Shown here one piece after another: positions 1 through 12,300 of a stretch of DNA of 64,000 nt. The position numbers and the translations under genes were made by a program. A model generated the notes under the pieces. It saw only the letters and a list, made by a program, of their open reading frames with translations, was not told where the DNA came from and did not search any database. The DNA lies in the NCBI GenBank assembly GCA_023238725.1, contig CM041540.1, positions 5,896,708 to 5,960,707 of the forward strand. The letters are read 5' to 3'. The stretch comes from Scortum barcoo. Taxonomy: Eukaryota; Chordata; Actinopteri; Centrarchiformes; Terapontidae. How positions within the stretch are numbered: position 1 is the first letter of the stretch; each line of letters starts with the position of its first letter.

Positions 1-1179
1 CTCTCCGCTTTCAGAGAAAAAGGATGTTTTGCATACGCTGTTGGTTGAACATGATTATTTTGTGGGAGAAGTCATCGCAGGACATTTAAAGTCGCATGAC
101 CTGAACAGTGGATCTGAAAAGTTTATTCACTATGGAGCTTCCATACTCGTAAGCCAATAGAAGAATAGACGCTATATGGATGTATTGTACATGATCAGGC
201 CCCGTGGTACTTTTAAATGTATTCCCCACGGTTATTGTGTGTACTTTACTTCACTGACTTTGTGATTATGGAACATTAGGGGGCATGTAAATGCAGTTAC
301 ATCCAAGTAACTCCTGTTTTGCCTCACAATCGTCATTTTTACGTGCTTTCATTTACTATGATGGAGAGCAGCATTTGCGGTGGGCAGACCGACTTTATTA
401 CCATCTGAAACTCGGAGAGAACACAAATAGGTCAAACTAACCAATCACTGTCCCCGCTGTCTCCACTTAATTCTGCATAGTTATGGTGATGCTACGGCAG
501 CTAAATGAGTAACGCCGTACACAAAATGTGCATGACATGTTCTTTTTTTTTTTCCCACTAATGCAACTCTGTACAAATCCAAGATATGGTCTCCTCTTGT
601 GTGCTTAGTATGTCCCAAATACATGTACAGACTACAATCCCACTCACTCCAATCACACAAGAAACAAGCAGCTAGTAACCCCTAGTGAATGGCCAAGATT
701 TTTTTTTTTTTTTTTTTTACATTATTTTGTTATAAAAACAGCTCTCCAGTAATCTTCACTCTTTCTCTGAAGCTGAAACTTTTAGAGGCCACCTTTTCTT
801 TTTTTTTTTTTTTTTTTTTACGATGAGTTGAGCATTTTATTGTCCAGCACTTCAGTCATCATGAGGGATGACTGATGCAAAAACTTTACAGCAAACTTTT
901 TTTTTTTCATTTTACTGCGGTGCATCCCTTTTTCAATACCAAGCTTTAAACCTTTTTTGCAGTCAAAATCATGAGAAATGTCAGCAGCAGTGCAATTACA
1001 GGTGGCATGCTCCCTTTCTCTCTCTCTCTCTGTCTCACTCGTTCTCTTGCGCTCAGCTGCTGCATCTTGAAGAGTGAGAAGTCACGCAGAAAATTACATT
1101 TCTCATGTTACTCAGACACTAAGTGTAACATGTATGCAAATTTTGGTGCCTGAGATTCTTTCACTGACTTGGTGGGAAT
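1..1179. other. Non-coding AT-rich DNA with long T-runs
   Basis: No gene is supported here. The stretch carries two long T-runs on the + strand (699-718 and 799-819) and a short (CT)n near 1018-1031. The small open frames (60-70 codons) are interrupted, low in complexity and have no recognisable domain. I see no RNA gene or transposon terminus. Confidence 0.6.
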
Positions 1180-1235
1180 GCAATATTGCTCATAATGGAA
1201 GATTACAAGCAATATTGCACATAATTGGAAGATTA
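1180..1235. repeat. Tandem pair of 26/27-bp units built on GCAATATTGC
   Basis: Two near-identical units lie head to tail: 1180-1205 and 1209-1235, separated by 3 bases. Each begins with the perfect 10-bp palindrome GCAATATTGC, followed by a 'cataat(t)ggaagatta' tail. The copies differ by one substitution and one inserted T. The TTGC/GCAA half-sites resemble C/EBP-type dimer sites, but that link is inference. No gene overlaps convincingly. Confidence 0.75.
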
Positions 1236-4200
1236 TGTACAGTGTGTGTGCGTGTGTGCTGAAAGGTAATGTGTGGCTTTTACGAGGGCCTATCCTTGCA
1301 ATAATAGCTGTGATGAATAGTAATGATTTGAGAAAGCGGCCTTATTGTATCCCCGCTGCTAACGCTCAAACGACCAGCCACCCTTTACGATGGCCCTTCA
1401 CCCCGCCGCAGACAAACAGTGTACACAGATAATTCAATACTTTTTTCTCATTAGCAGTGTGTCGATCTAAACGGCGGTCTTGTAATGTCCCTCCCTGGTT
1501 GCTTTAACATCGCTCTATCCCTCCTCCCTCCGCCCCCGCCTCCAAAGACACATCAGGAGACTGACTGCAGCGTCTCTATTGTGCAGTCAAATTAGCAGCT
1601 CTTAGGTGAGGAAACGTTAGAGTCCCCATTTGTGAACGCAGGAAAACTCACGTGGCTGTGTCTCTGTGGATCGGGCATGACTGCGGTTACATTTTTGCAG
1701 ATAAACCTACCCTCGTGGACTGGACATATCAGAGTAAGATGCGATGTGAACCGCGGTCTTCGGTGATGAATAGTGGAGGATTGATTTTTTTTTTTTTTTT
1801 TTTCTGTCAAGCACCAACATTAAGCAGGGAGGAGTGTGCCCCATATTCAGCAAGGTGGGAAGTAAAGTGTGGAGGTCAAGGTGATGGACAGGGAGTGAGA
1901 GTTGCATGCAACTGCAATTCGCTTTTTAAAAAAATTAATGGGCAATACAGGAACTAGTAATCCCGACCTCCTCCAAATGCTAACAAAATGCTTTAGTTGT
2001 CTAATCTCGATCATACCTTGGTTATATTTTTCCCCATTTTTTACAATACTGCACTTACCATGCTGGGATTGGTTGTAACAAAAACTAAAGTGAATTCAAT
2101 GATGAAATTGGAAAATGACTGTGGCTCCTGGTCAGAATGAGGCTTTTTACATAGACAGATGCCCAGAGAGGTCATGTGAACGGGGACAAACATCAAATGC
2201 AGCCATTGTTCCTTTGAGTAGAGTAACATCCACCAGAACACATTTCACATCTTTGCAGTTGACGCATGTCGTTGACTCACTGTTACAGACCCCCTTGTTC
2301 TCGGATTACGGCTAAATTATCTATCAGATTGAGATAACTTCCACTAATCAGCTATTCTCAAATCCATGCTCATCTCTCCCTAATGTGACGGCAGCTTGCA
2401 CAGTCATCTCTTTCCCCACTTTTTCACACAGAGGGCAAATCTATATAACATGCATAATTCATGCCGCTGGCACAGGCATAGTGAATAGATTTATCATCAC
2501 GTGCTACCCAAATGGCGGAGTGTGAATGTGTTTTGTGGAAAGGAGTCGCTATCCATCTCCATGTCTGAATACAGCTGGATTTGGCAACATGTGTGCGTCG
2601 TGAAAGCGGTGTGAGTAATGCTCGATGCAAATTCAGCAAGATGAATGGATTTTTATTGTAAAGCCATGAGGTCACATGTTGCTATCAAGCGAATATTTGG
2701 AGATGTTCATGCGCGGAGAAATTCCCATAGGCACAGTCAGAGACAGAACTGTAATCAATGACCTGGTTCCAGTAATTACTGTTTACTTTAGCTCATTATT
2801 CTCACAGCTTTGATTAAGCAATAGCCCTCATGTGAAGGATATGTGGCCTTAATTGGTGGTTGCCAGGATGCGTATCTCCCGCTCGTGTTGTGATGCACAT
2901 TGGGAGGAATGGAGGTCAGGAAGTGAGAGACGCCTCAGCCTCAGCAGCTATTCTTGGCCCTGCCTTTGAGTCATTCACATTCACTAATTGTCCGACGAAT
3001 CGACATGTGACGGGAGACGAACAGCAGTCCTTTCGTCCGGCAAAGCAACCAGCAAAGACCGCGCGCAGGCTTCACACGGCGGAAGAGAATGGTTCATATG
3101 TTGACATTTACAACCTAATTAAAGCTGAGGGGGGGGGGGATGATCCACGCAGGGTCAGATGCTCATTACACCCAGGTGGCTACACACAACATGCACAAGT
3201 ATACAAGCGCTTGCACCGGCGATGACACAATCCTACACAGTTTAGCTGCTCCGCACACATTTAGCCGAGCATCGCTAATCCCACCCAGCTGGGAAACCTG
3301 CTCATTGGAATCACTGAAATCCTTAGATGATAAAATATATTACCGTGTCAGAGAATTTCATACGTAATATTCACTCGTAATATTAAAGATGTATGTATGC
3401 ACATAAATTCCCCGTCGCCTCCTGCATTTTGATTAGGACCTGAGAGGAAAATGTAGGTAACAAATAAAATGTATCAAAGGGGGAAGGGGAATTTTAAACG
3501 GAGCAAAGTTGTTATTAGAATACATTTGCACATCATCGCTTTATTTGCTCCCAAGCACATACACAAGCACGCCACCCAAGGCTGAGCGGAGTCGGCTGTC
3601 GCATCGAACTTATCAAGTGGGAACATGCCTCTCAGCCACTTGTTTCAGTCTCGCTGGCAACAGTGGACATAAGCTGAGCTCTGGTCTTCAGGGTGAAGGA
3701 CTTTTTTTTTTTTTTTTTTTTTTTTTTGGTCAGAGCATGAAAGGCATTGTAGCTCTGTGGTCATCTGACATCAAACAGACTGGAAAGAGAAAATAATAAA
3801 AATCTGTAAATTGAGCAATCACTGTAATTAAGCAAGCTGAAACAGGATTAGCCATATTATTAATGCACAGATCTCCTTTTCAATAATTCAGCGTCGACAT
3901 CAGAAATGCAGTACATCCCTCCTCCAGCTCTGACAGCCAATACCACCCCATTCCCCAGGCTCCATTCATTAAAACGTCCTCAGAGTCCCTCATCTGCAAA
4001 CAGACAACGCCGCATCCAGTCCCCACAATTCAGTTAGTCACATGCCCCGCTGCGTTTGCTTGGGCATAACCTCCTGTCATGACACTTGCTGTATGTTGAG
4101 TAAAAAAAAACATCCAATATACCAGTTGACCAGTTTACTGTTGCTCCTGTGTTCTCAGTTTTTCAAGAAGGCAAAAGTGTGGTGTTTTCATTGAATGCAC

Positions 4201-4968
4201 CCGAATAGAGACAGCACCCAAATATGTTGAACATTTGTCTTTCCATGTGCATCCACATTTCTGCCACTGAATCTGCAAGGTGCTGGTTGTGTTTGTTTGC
4301 ATGTGTGTGTGTGGGTGTGTTAATCACTTGCAACCGGCTTTCTCTCTCATTTTCATGGGTAATTGGCTATGCAGCACATGGAACCAGAGACCTGCAGGCG
4401 ACACTGAGGAAGGGGAACACTGGGATGGAAGAAACTGAGCTCACTGAAGCATGTCAAATTTTTTTTTCCCTCCCTCCTCTTCCCTCCATTCAGTTACTCC
4501 ATCTTGTTGTTTACTTAATAATTTTTGCGGCGTCCCTCTCCTCAAACACGTCATCTTCTAACCGACTGTCCCCTACGTGTTTTTTTTATATATTTCAGAA
4601 CATATATAATACCCGTCTCGAGCCGAGCAGGTCTTTCCTCCATCTGTCTTGCCTCTCCTTAATTTTCCTCCTCATTCTCACTCCTACTCAGTCTGTGAGT
4701 GCACCCATATCTCGATTAGACCTCTGGAAACGCCTGTGCAATTTCCTGGAAGATTATAGTGATGGATTTACACAATATCAATCAGAGCAAATGTGGGGCT
4801 CGAAATAGCCTTCCACCACTGGTGAGAGATTTTTTTTATTTATTTATTTATTATTTTTTTGAGTGGTGGTCAAAGAGCCCACCAGAAACAAGGGCAATCA
4901 TGCCCCCTGTGCGCTTCTGAATTCTTCTCTGAGCTCTCTAGTTAATCATTTCTAAACTGTGTTGCCTC
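1236..4968. other. Non-coding DNA, no gene seen
   Basis: Contains + strand T-runs at 1785-1803 and 3702-3727, a G-run near 3130 and a (TTTA)n-like patch near 4831-4860. The longest open frame (194 codons, 4224-4808) is rich in F, S and L from pyrimidine tracts, matches no family I know and lacks a good start context. I regard all frames here as chance. Confidence 0.55.
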
Positions 4969-5111
4969 TTTTTTTTTTTTTTTTTTTCTCGTCGCAGATA
5001 TACGGAGGCGCTTTGCTGACAGCAGATGAAGACGAGCCGCTCCCTGGTGACTCGTTGTCTAAAGCAAGCGGCGCCGCACACTTGCTCCCTTCAACAAGAC
5101 GCCCTGAGTGA
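4969..5111 (+). other. Weak candidate terminal exon after a polypyrimidine-AG acceptor
   Basis: A 19-base T-run (4969-4987) runs into 'ctcgtcgcag', ending in AG at 4996-4997, which has the form of a splice acceptor. From 4998 an open frame of 37 codons ends with TGA at 5109-5111. It begins I-Y-G-G-A-L-L-T-A-D-E-D-E-P-L and has a plausible mixed composition, unlike most frames nearby. I do not recognise the peptide. T-runs of this kind are common in the first 16 kb, so the acceptor may be coincidence. No upstream exon was found to join to it. Confidence 0.15.
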
Positions 5112-5136
5112 GGTCACGTTCCTCTGACCTCAGGGC
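5101..5136. promoter_or_regulatory. Inverted repeat with two AGGTCA half-sites
   Basis: The arms AGGTCA (5111-5116) and TGACCT (5125-5130) are separated by 8 bases. They extend outward: the right arm TGACCTCAGGGC is fully complementary to GCCC plus TGAGGTCA on the left, apart from a 4-base bulge (TGAG). AGGTCA is the nuclear-receptor half-site. An IR8 spacing is not a classic element, so receptor binding is inference. The same arms could form a stable stem-loop. Confidence 0.5.
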
Positions 5137-6903
5137 ATTATTACCCTGTAATCATGTGTTGTTCTTCATGGCAACATTTGTTATTTCTCGCTGACAGCCT
5201 AATGTTAGAAGAAAGCAATTTTACCTGATGGATGGTCATAAGAGGGGGGAGAGGCTAGATCAGCTTCATGCCTCGCCGGTAAATTATGCACAACAAAATC
5301 CCATAGATGCCTGAACTGGCTTCCCGGCAATACCTGCCTTCTCAAATATACTACCAGTCTGCCTGCTTTACACGAAGAGTTTATTATTGCCTTAGCTGGG
5401 AGGACTTTTCAGCTTGTCAGAATGTGCATGAGGCCTATTCATTACCATAGTATTTATTTGACCTCCTAAATCAAACAGGCTGTCAATTCTTACATTACTG
5501 CGGCGCAATGAAAAATTGTTTACTTATTTTTGAGCAGCATATCTTGGTGGACTGATTCATAGGTCTCAGGCCATTCATGATCACAGAAATCAATCGGGGC
5601 TGCTCCTCTGGCCCACACTTTGTCTGTTGGAGGCAATAGGGATAACGTGTCAAATTGGGCCTCCTCAATCTTGTCACTTTAAGTGCAATCAATACTGCTT
5701 CCCCACCGACCGAATGCCTCTGAATACCAGCCCCCCCCAACACCACCCCAACTCCCATCTCCACACACTAGGCTGAACATTTCAATCAATATCTGACTGC
5801 GGGCTAAAAACATCTACAGAAGCAACAACAAAAAGCAAGGCTGAATTAAATGCTTTACAACATGCTGGAGACAACGACGCACTCTGCAGGAACAGCAGCG
5901 CAATGGAAATGGGGGGGGAAAAAAGAAGACCTGGAATTGTCCATGACAGCCAAGCCTCCGAATACAACTCTCGCGCGGCATAAATGTTAACTGGTTTAAG
6001 TCTCAGCACAAAAGCAATTTCTGCAGAAAAAAACAACTCACTTGCAGGACTGAGTGTGTATAAAGTCGGCCTTGTGAATCAAATATAACCGCTCAATTAG
6101 TGCCACAATGCAATAAGCAGAACAGAAAGCTTTTTTTTTTTTTTAAAATCTTTTTGAGCGCAGCTTTTCCAGAGGTGTTTTCCACAGTAAATCTGTTGTT
6201 CCCGCAGCCCCATACATCACTGAGGACAATTCCCAATGTATGAACTGCCGTCGCCTTGCAGACGGCTCCAATCCATAACAGCAAGCCTCTGGCCAACGTA
6301 CCTGTAAATTAGTCTACCTAAAAAATTCAACAAGCCCACTGAGAGGTTTGATATGTGCATCTAGGTGCTTGGCCCTGGAAACGATTGTATTAATTGCCTC
6401 GAGGATCATGAGACACGGACCTCCACTCCCTCATGCATATTTGACACTTCTAGCAGCGTGCTCTGGCCCCTGTTGCAGCTAATGGATGATGTTTGGTACT
6501 ATGTTGCATATGCATTAGCCACCACATTATGAGTGGGTATGCGCGGGGCGCATCCTCATGCATGCCTATCTGTCTGAGCATGTGAGTCGACTCTGTTATC
6601 TCGAACCAGCCGGGGCGAGCGTGGGGCTGTGTGGTCGGGTGGCCTGTTCCTAATTGGTGCGACTGCTCCCACTGCTCTTGCCCTCAAAGGCTGGCGCTGC
6701 CCTCTTCTATTAATCTGTGCCAGGGATTTGGCTGGCTTGACACGGAGCTGACCTGGCAGTCCTTTAGGGTGTGTTGTGCACACAAGCACAGACTGAGGGG
6801 GGGAAAAAAAAGTAGAGAGATGAATATACAGTCACTTAGACACAAGAAAAGAGACATGAGCTCTCATGTAAGTGGGAGACACAGATATGCAGTTAAACAA
6901 ATG

Positions 6904-6931
6904 CACACACGCGCACACACACACACACACA
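6904..6931. repeat. (AC)n microsatellite
   Basis: About 14 AC units with one GC interruption (cacacgcgcacac...). It is a simple sequence repeat with no associated gene. Confidence 0.85.
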
Positions 6932-7103
6932 GTCTCAGTCTCAGTGAAATGAGAGAGCCGTGACTCCATTTGAGATATGGTTCTGGACAGCATCGCTATG
7001 ATGAAGAGGGAGAGCTCTTGACAGTGTTGTTGGTGGAACGGCATCAAACAGTGGTATGAGTAAGCGTGTGTACGTGCAGATGCCACGTCTGCTGATACGT
7101 CCC

Positions 7104-7126
7104 CACACACACACACTCTCTCTCTC
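7104..7126. repeat. Compound (AC)n(CT)n microsatellite
   Basis: Six AC units pass directly into about six CT units. A short compound simple repeat. Confidence 0.8.
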
Positions 7127-7547
7127 CCACGGCGAGGAGGGAGGTTGTTGATATCAAGTGCTCGCACATTGCTATACACGACGTCCTTTTTCGAGCGCAG
7201 AGATTGTCGGGCATGAGAGAGTGATACCTGATCTGATGGCATTTAAAATATCAGAATCAGCGGCTTTTGGGTGACCGAACGCGTTATTGTAAACACAGCC
7301 ATGATACGATGAACAATAACACTTTTGCAAAAAGGCCTTTTTTTTATGAGCTATTAAATTTCAAAACTGAACAAGACATGTGATGGCTTACTAATGTACT
7401 GATGTTCAATTCAACAGCTTAAATCTGTCTCAACAAATCTTTAAACTGAACCAGAATCAGAACAGTGATTCATAATTTTCACCTCTAAAGCAGACTATAT
7501 CGAAGTTGCAGAGCTTTAACGTTCAGAGATTTTTTGTTACGACAAAG

Positions 7548-7712
7548 CACAGCTGAGGCTAACGAGGATGTCATTCATCTTGCAGGTTTGGTCAGAAACC
7601 AAAGTGTCAGACAAACTGGAGTTTTGATCCCTCATTAGGATTCATCCCATGGGCAGCAGTCCAATGGTCATTACAGTCTGGACCGAAGAGGTGCACCGAC
7701 CTGTGCCGCCTT
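7548..7712 (+). repeat. Degenerate copy of a teleost interspersed repeat (copy 1)
   Basis: The series 'cagctgaggct...gtcatt...cttgcaggt...gtcagaaaccaaagt' followed by 'cattaggattcatccc.tgggca' and 'cagtctggaccgaag...accgacc' follows the order of a repeat widely seen in percomorph genomes. A longer copy in the same orientation lies at 26376-26780. This copy has internal deletions. The class of the parent element is not evident from the sequence. Confidence 0.6.
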
Positions 7713-9321
7713 CCTCGGAGCAACGCAGCGAGGACGACTAAATCTAATGTCAATTTCGTATGCATTACCTGTGACTGACCACTTACCTGAGATTATCTGA
7801 ATTTTCCACCTCAGTTAGCCCCACCCACCATGTGCTCCAGAGCCTCCTGACTCTAAGCACCGCGCTGTTTCTATGTTCAAGGTCTGATTGTATCAATACG
7901 CATGGTGCATAAGGATACTCTTCACTTCGAGGTCAAGAGCTCTTTTGTATATAATGACAGTAGACAAGCTCCCACCACTGAAAAGTGAGGAAAAACATCA
8001 CATACAAACACTTTGATATGGATACCACCGTTACTATTAAGCCATCTAGTGCACAAAATTGTCTTTATCGCGTCAAAGTACAACAGAATTGACCACAAAT
8101 GAATGCATAATGACCATATTATTTCACATTTATGATGAATACAGTGGGATCATTAATGCTGCCCGCCAGGTTCAGTGAAGCGATTCAGCTTTAGGGGAGG
8201 TATGCAATATGTAAATATGTAATTTATGTGTACATAAATTTCAGTCTGCTTCCAGTCCGATTCCCCAGGTAAATTGAAATTCACCACGAGCACCGACCCT
8301 CCAGTAGGTCACATCATATCAAGACGCACATAACTCTCTTCAAATATTAAAGAAATGTAAATGTGCAAGCCGTGTATTAATACAGTGGGTGCGATACCTC
8401 ACCACGATATTTAAACAGATGGGGCATAATTTGGAAATGACTCATTCAGAAATCAAAGCTGCCGGATGAGTTTCTCTTTTGGGGTTCGACTTGGTGTGAG
8501 TGTCGTGAGTAAACACTCGAAAGCTATCACTCCACTGTCAGTGTGTGTTAGTACTTACAGCGGGTGTTAAGCAGTCCGTTGGGCTTTCTCGCACTTGGAT
8601 GGCATATTCAGAGTGTTTTCGCTCAGTGTAGCACCAGAGAGGCTTCTTTTGACGGGAGGAAGCGATGGGCGTGTCTGGCTCTAGCTTCATGGTTAGTAGC
8701 CATGGCCACTGTTAGAGAAGGGGGGAAAAAAGTAAATGAGTGATGGGCAAGCAATGTAATGCTGGCTTAAAGGCACCTCTAAATCTTCTGCCAACACAGC
8801 ATTCATTGTATGCTCTTCAAAATCCCTGATTAGTTTCAGTGACAGCGCTCTTGCATGTTTGGTTTCACAAGGTGCTTCACAGTCTTTACAATATGCTAAG
8901 CTAACTGTCTGCTGGCTGTAATGGGATGATATGAGAGGTCTCTGCAAAAAAAAGGTGTATTTCTCAAAGGGCCAAACTAATGTTGGCAAGGTTAGTATAA
9001 AAACACTTGTTTTTGGACAAGTTGTCTGCACATAATGTTTTGCATCGCCACTGAATGTTGACATTGGATGTTGTGTAAATCGTGCAAAGCAGAATCATCC
9101 AATCCCAATGTATGTGTTTCTTTTTTTTTTTTGGGGGGGACTCCTCCCTGGTCTGCACAGAGCTGGCCTGGGATTTAAGTTACAGTCCTCACTACATGAA
9201 TTATACAGTCCTCAATCCCCGCGAACCTGTAATCTCCAATATGCATAATGTCCACATTCTGCACGACAATCAAAGAAAACGATGGTGGCCCTTCCAATGT
9301 AAATGACTGTGGTCCAAGTTC

Positions 9322-9323
<2 letters not shown>
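7713..9323. other. Non-coding DNA with one short inverted repeat
   Basis: No gene is supported. A small perfect inverted repeat sits at 8221-8240, with 9-base arms AATTTATGT/ACATAAATT and a 2-base spacer. A T/G homopolymer pair is at 9120-9138. Otherwise unique-looking non-coding DNA. Confidence 0.5.
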
Positions 9324-9360
<37 letters not shown>

Positions 9361-9387
9361 ACGTAAAACCCTGTGTGTGTGTGTGTG
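9324..9387. repeat. (GT)n microsatellite in two blocks
   Basis: A 35-base (TG)n tract (9324-9358) and a second 16-base tract (9372-9387) are separated by 'acacgtaaaaccc'. They generate histidine/threonine-rich spurious frames on the minus strand. Confidence 0.9.
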
Positions 9388-12300
9388 CACCTGTACGTAG
9401 AGTCCTCTGAGGCCATTATCCCGAGAGCTGCAGCACTCTCACTCATATTTCCAGATGAGCCACTAACAGGAATACCTCATGTTTAAATGCAAATATCAGC
9501 CAAAGAGTCCCGCAGGTTCATAAATGTCTTTACCTGAGCCTTGCACGCTTATTACGAACAACTCCAAAGAAACTGCTGTTTATGTCTTTTGCGTATGAAG
9601 AGCAAGAAGCAGAACAATGTGTCACACCTGCTTCAGAGCTGCAGGCGGAGACATAACTTGAGCTGAGGAACTTGAGGGAGAGACAGGAGCAGCTGATAAA
9701 AGGATAAACCCTCAGGCTGCAGTGTTTAGTACACTAAGTCAGCCTGTGCAGATCCAGATGCACTGTCACGATAACAACTGTGTGTTTATGGTGTGTCGTG
9801 GCGCGGACACATCGGCTGTCTGTTACACTGTTATGACTAATCACAGAGCACGAGCCAGCGGAGAAATCGCAGAGGCGGCGCTTTTTGAAATGAAAACAGC
9901 TGCCTTGAAGAAATGAGGTGTGTTTGGGCAGAATGCAAACACCAGCAGGGCCGTGGCGAGTGACGGATTTTTGGGGGAAAGCTGGAAGGCGAAACATGTT
10001 GAGGGCTGCGTGACACATCGCCGTTGTCTCACATTGTTAGACAATACATTGTCCAAGTGATTTCCCCGTGTTGAAGATCTGCCTAATGATCTTTCTCTGG
10101 TGCTCTAATTCATTTATTATGCTAATGCGAGGAAGAGCCGTTAGTCTGATCAGACACTGCATAAACATAAGTGTACTTCAATGTTCGGTAATCATGTTGG
10201 AAGAGGATTTGAAGGCTCCTAGCAATTCTGCTGCATTATAAGATGATGAAAATTATTCATAAAATCGTCAGATGGTTTTAAGAGTTTAAAATATCTAATA
10301 GGCAGCCTTGGACGTGGATTGCAATCTCCCTCGCCGACGGGCAGTTAATTCCCCCATGAGCAAATCTGGGAATTCTGGGTAATTGTGCAGTAAGCCTTAA
10401 CGTATACAGATAAGATATAGTGCACACTGATTGGCTTCAGGGTGGTATGACCTAAGATGAGTTTCTTAGCTGCTCTGAGCGGTGGACTTACTGTGTGTGT
10501 GACAGTGGAAATGTCCATCAAGGTTATAAAGAACAGTATACGTTCTCCCCGAGTGCAGCCTGACCCGGGCAGCTGTTTTTTTTTTTTTAATTTTTTTTTT
10601 TTATTTTATCCACACTCTATCACCTTAATCTCTCAAGAATTACTCCAGCCCCTGGGGATGGGGGTGAGCTGTTATTAAATAAAGTGACCTGTGCAGCAGA
10701 CTGTCATCACTGAGGAGAAGTAAACCTTTGGCGGAGAGCATGCTCTCATAAAATCCCGAAATGTGTCTGTAGCCCTGTAAAGATGGAGGAATGAACTTGC
10801 AGGCTCAGAGATGATTATCAGCTGGTTAGTGTACTGGCTCCTGGCTCCTGAGTAGTATTTCTGTTTTTTTTTTTTGTTTGTTTTTTTTTTTTTGTTGCTA
10901 TTTTAACAAAGCAAATATCAGTGTTTACATTTTGCCGGGATATCCAAACTGAACTAATTTATCCCAATTATCTTGAACAATCGCATTTAGTTCGTTTTCC
11001 CTCAGTTTTCACACCCGAAATCAGTTACCATCAAGATGCATATTAAATTTGATGCCTTAGAGCCGACTGGATGGCCAACTAAATCACATTTACATCTGAT
11101 TACACCACTAAAAACACAGTTTGTAGATATGTTAGTACGCACCAGGATGGCCTGCCTGATCTCGAAACTTCTCACAGATTTATGCAATGTTCTGCCAAAG
11201 TAGTAGCTGTTTTTTATTTTTATTTCTCATTGATAACAGAGCTCAAATGTTTATTTTGAGGGCAGTTTGGCTCTGGATTTGATTGCTGACAGTCAGTTTC
11301 AGTTTATGTCGAGGCGACTGGCAGCCTGTAGGAGGATGAAGGGTGTAAAACACACCGGGTAAGTGATCTTTAAATTGATTGTTCATCAGCATCGGGGAGA
11401 AATGACTGCAGAATATATGGATGCAGTATCTGTGAAACCAATATACTTCTGAGGGGACATTTTAAAGCTGCTCACGCTCTCTGTTACTGGATGAAGCAAA
11501 GTGTTTTTTTTTTGTTTTTTTTTTTACAACAGGATGGAGGAGGGGGTGGAGGGAAGTTTGGACGAGCAAACAACGAGCGCCATAACTTCGTGTGGTGGGC
11601 TGATGAACATGTCACTTAGGGCAAGAACACACACTACTAAACATGCTTCTGTTTAGAGCCTCCCTGTGGGGTTATCTTGCAAACAAACATGTTTACATGC
11701 AGTGTTACTCATCAAAACATGCTGTCTACTTTTTAGCCTTAGCAATGTGCTGAATGCATTTTCTTCCTTATCCGGCACTGTTTTTTTTTTTTTTTTTTTA
11801 AGTTTCTAAATTGTTCAATGTTTGCATCCATCTTTTCTTTTTCATTGTCTTTGTTGGCACACACCAGCTCAAAAATATTGCTCCATAGCACCACCAGTGG
11901 TCAAAAACTCCTCTAGTGCAACAATTTTCAAAATGGCCATCAAGGTGCATAAAAAAATCACTATTTCTAGACACTTTATTTCTAGATGCATGACTCTTGT
12001 GCATTATTTATTAGTTTGTAAGTTTGCCTTACTCCTACGTGATTTATTATGGCATCGTAAATGCAGAGCAATACTTTTTTTTTTTTTTTTTTTTTTAATA
12101 CATTAAATGTATTTTATTCTACTTTGATGGTTGGAGGTAAAGGTGCTTTCCTTTTTTGAAAGTGACCATATAAAAGTCCATGAATTGATTTGCCGACTGA
12201 CGGAAAATGAAATTGATCATTTCAGCAATTTTTGAGGCTAATTGTTGTGGTTCCGTGTAAGCTGTTGCTGCTTTTTCTCAGACTGTTTCCTTGGGCTTTA

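Larger units (their letters stand above)
5137..7547. other. Non-coding DNA with short CA/CT microsatellites
   Basis: No gene is supported. The stretch includes a T-run (6131-6144), (AC)n at 6904-6931 and a compound (AC)n(CT)n at 7104-7126. Open frames across 6556-7242 on both strands take much of their composition from these microsatellites. Confidence 0.55.

Noticed and set aside
4224..4808. 194-codon + strand open frame, the longest in the window
   Set aside because: Composition follows pyrimidine tracts, no start context, no recognisable domain; chance frame.
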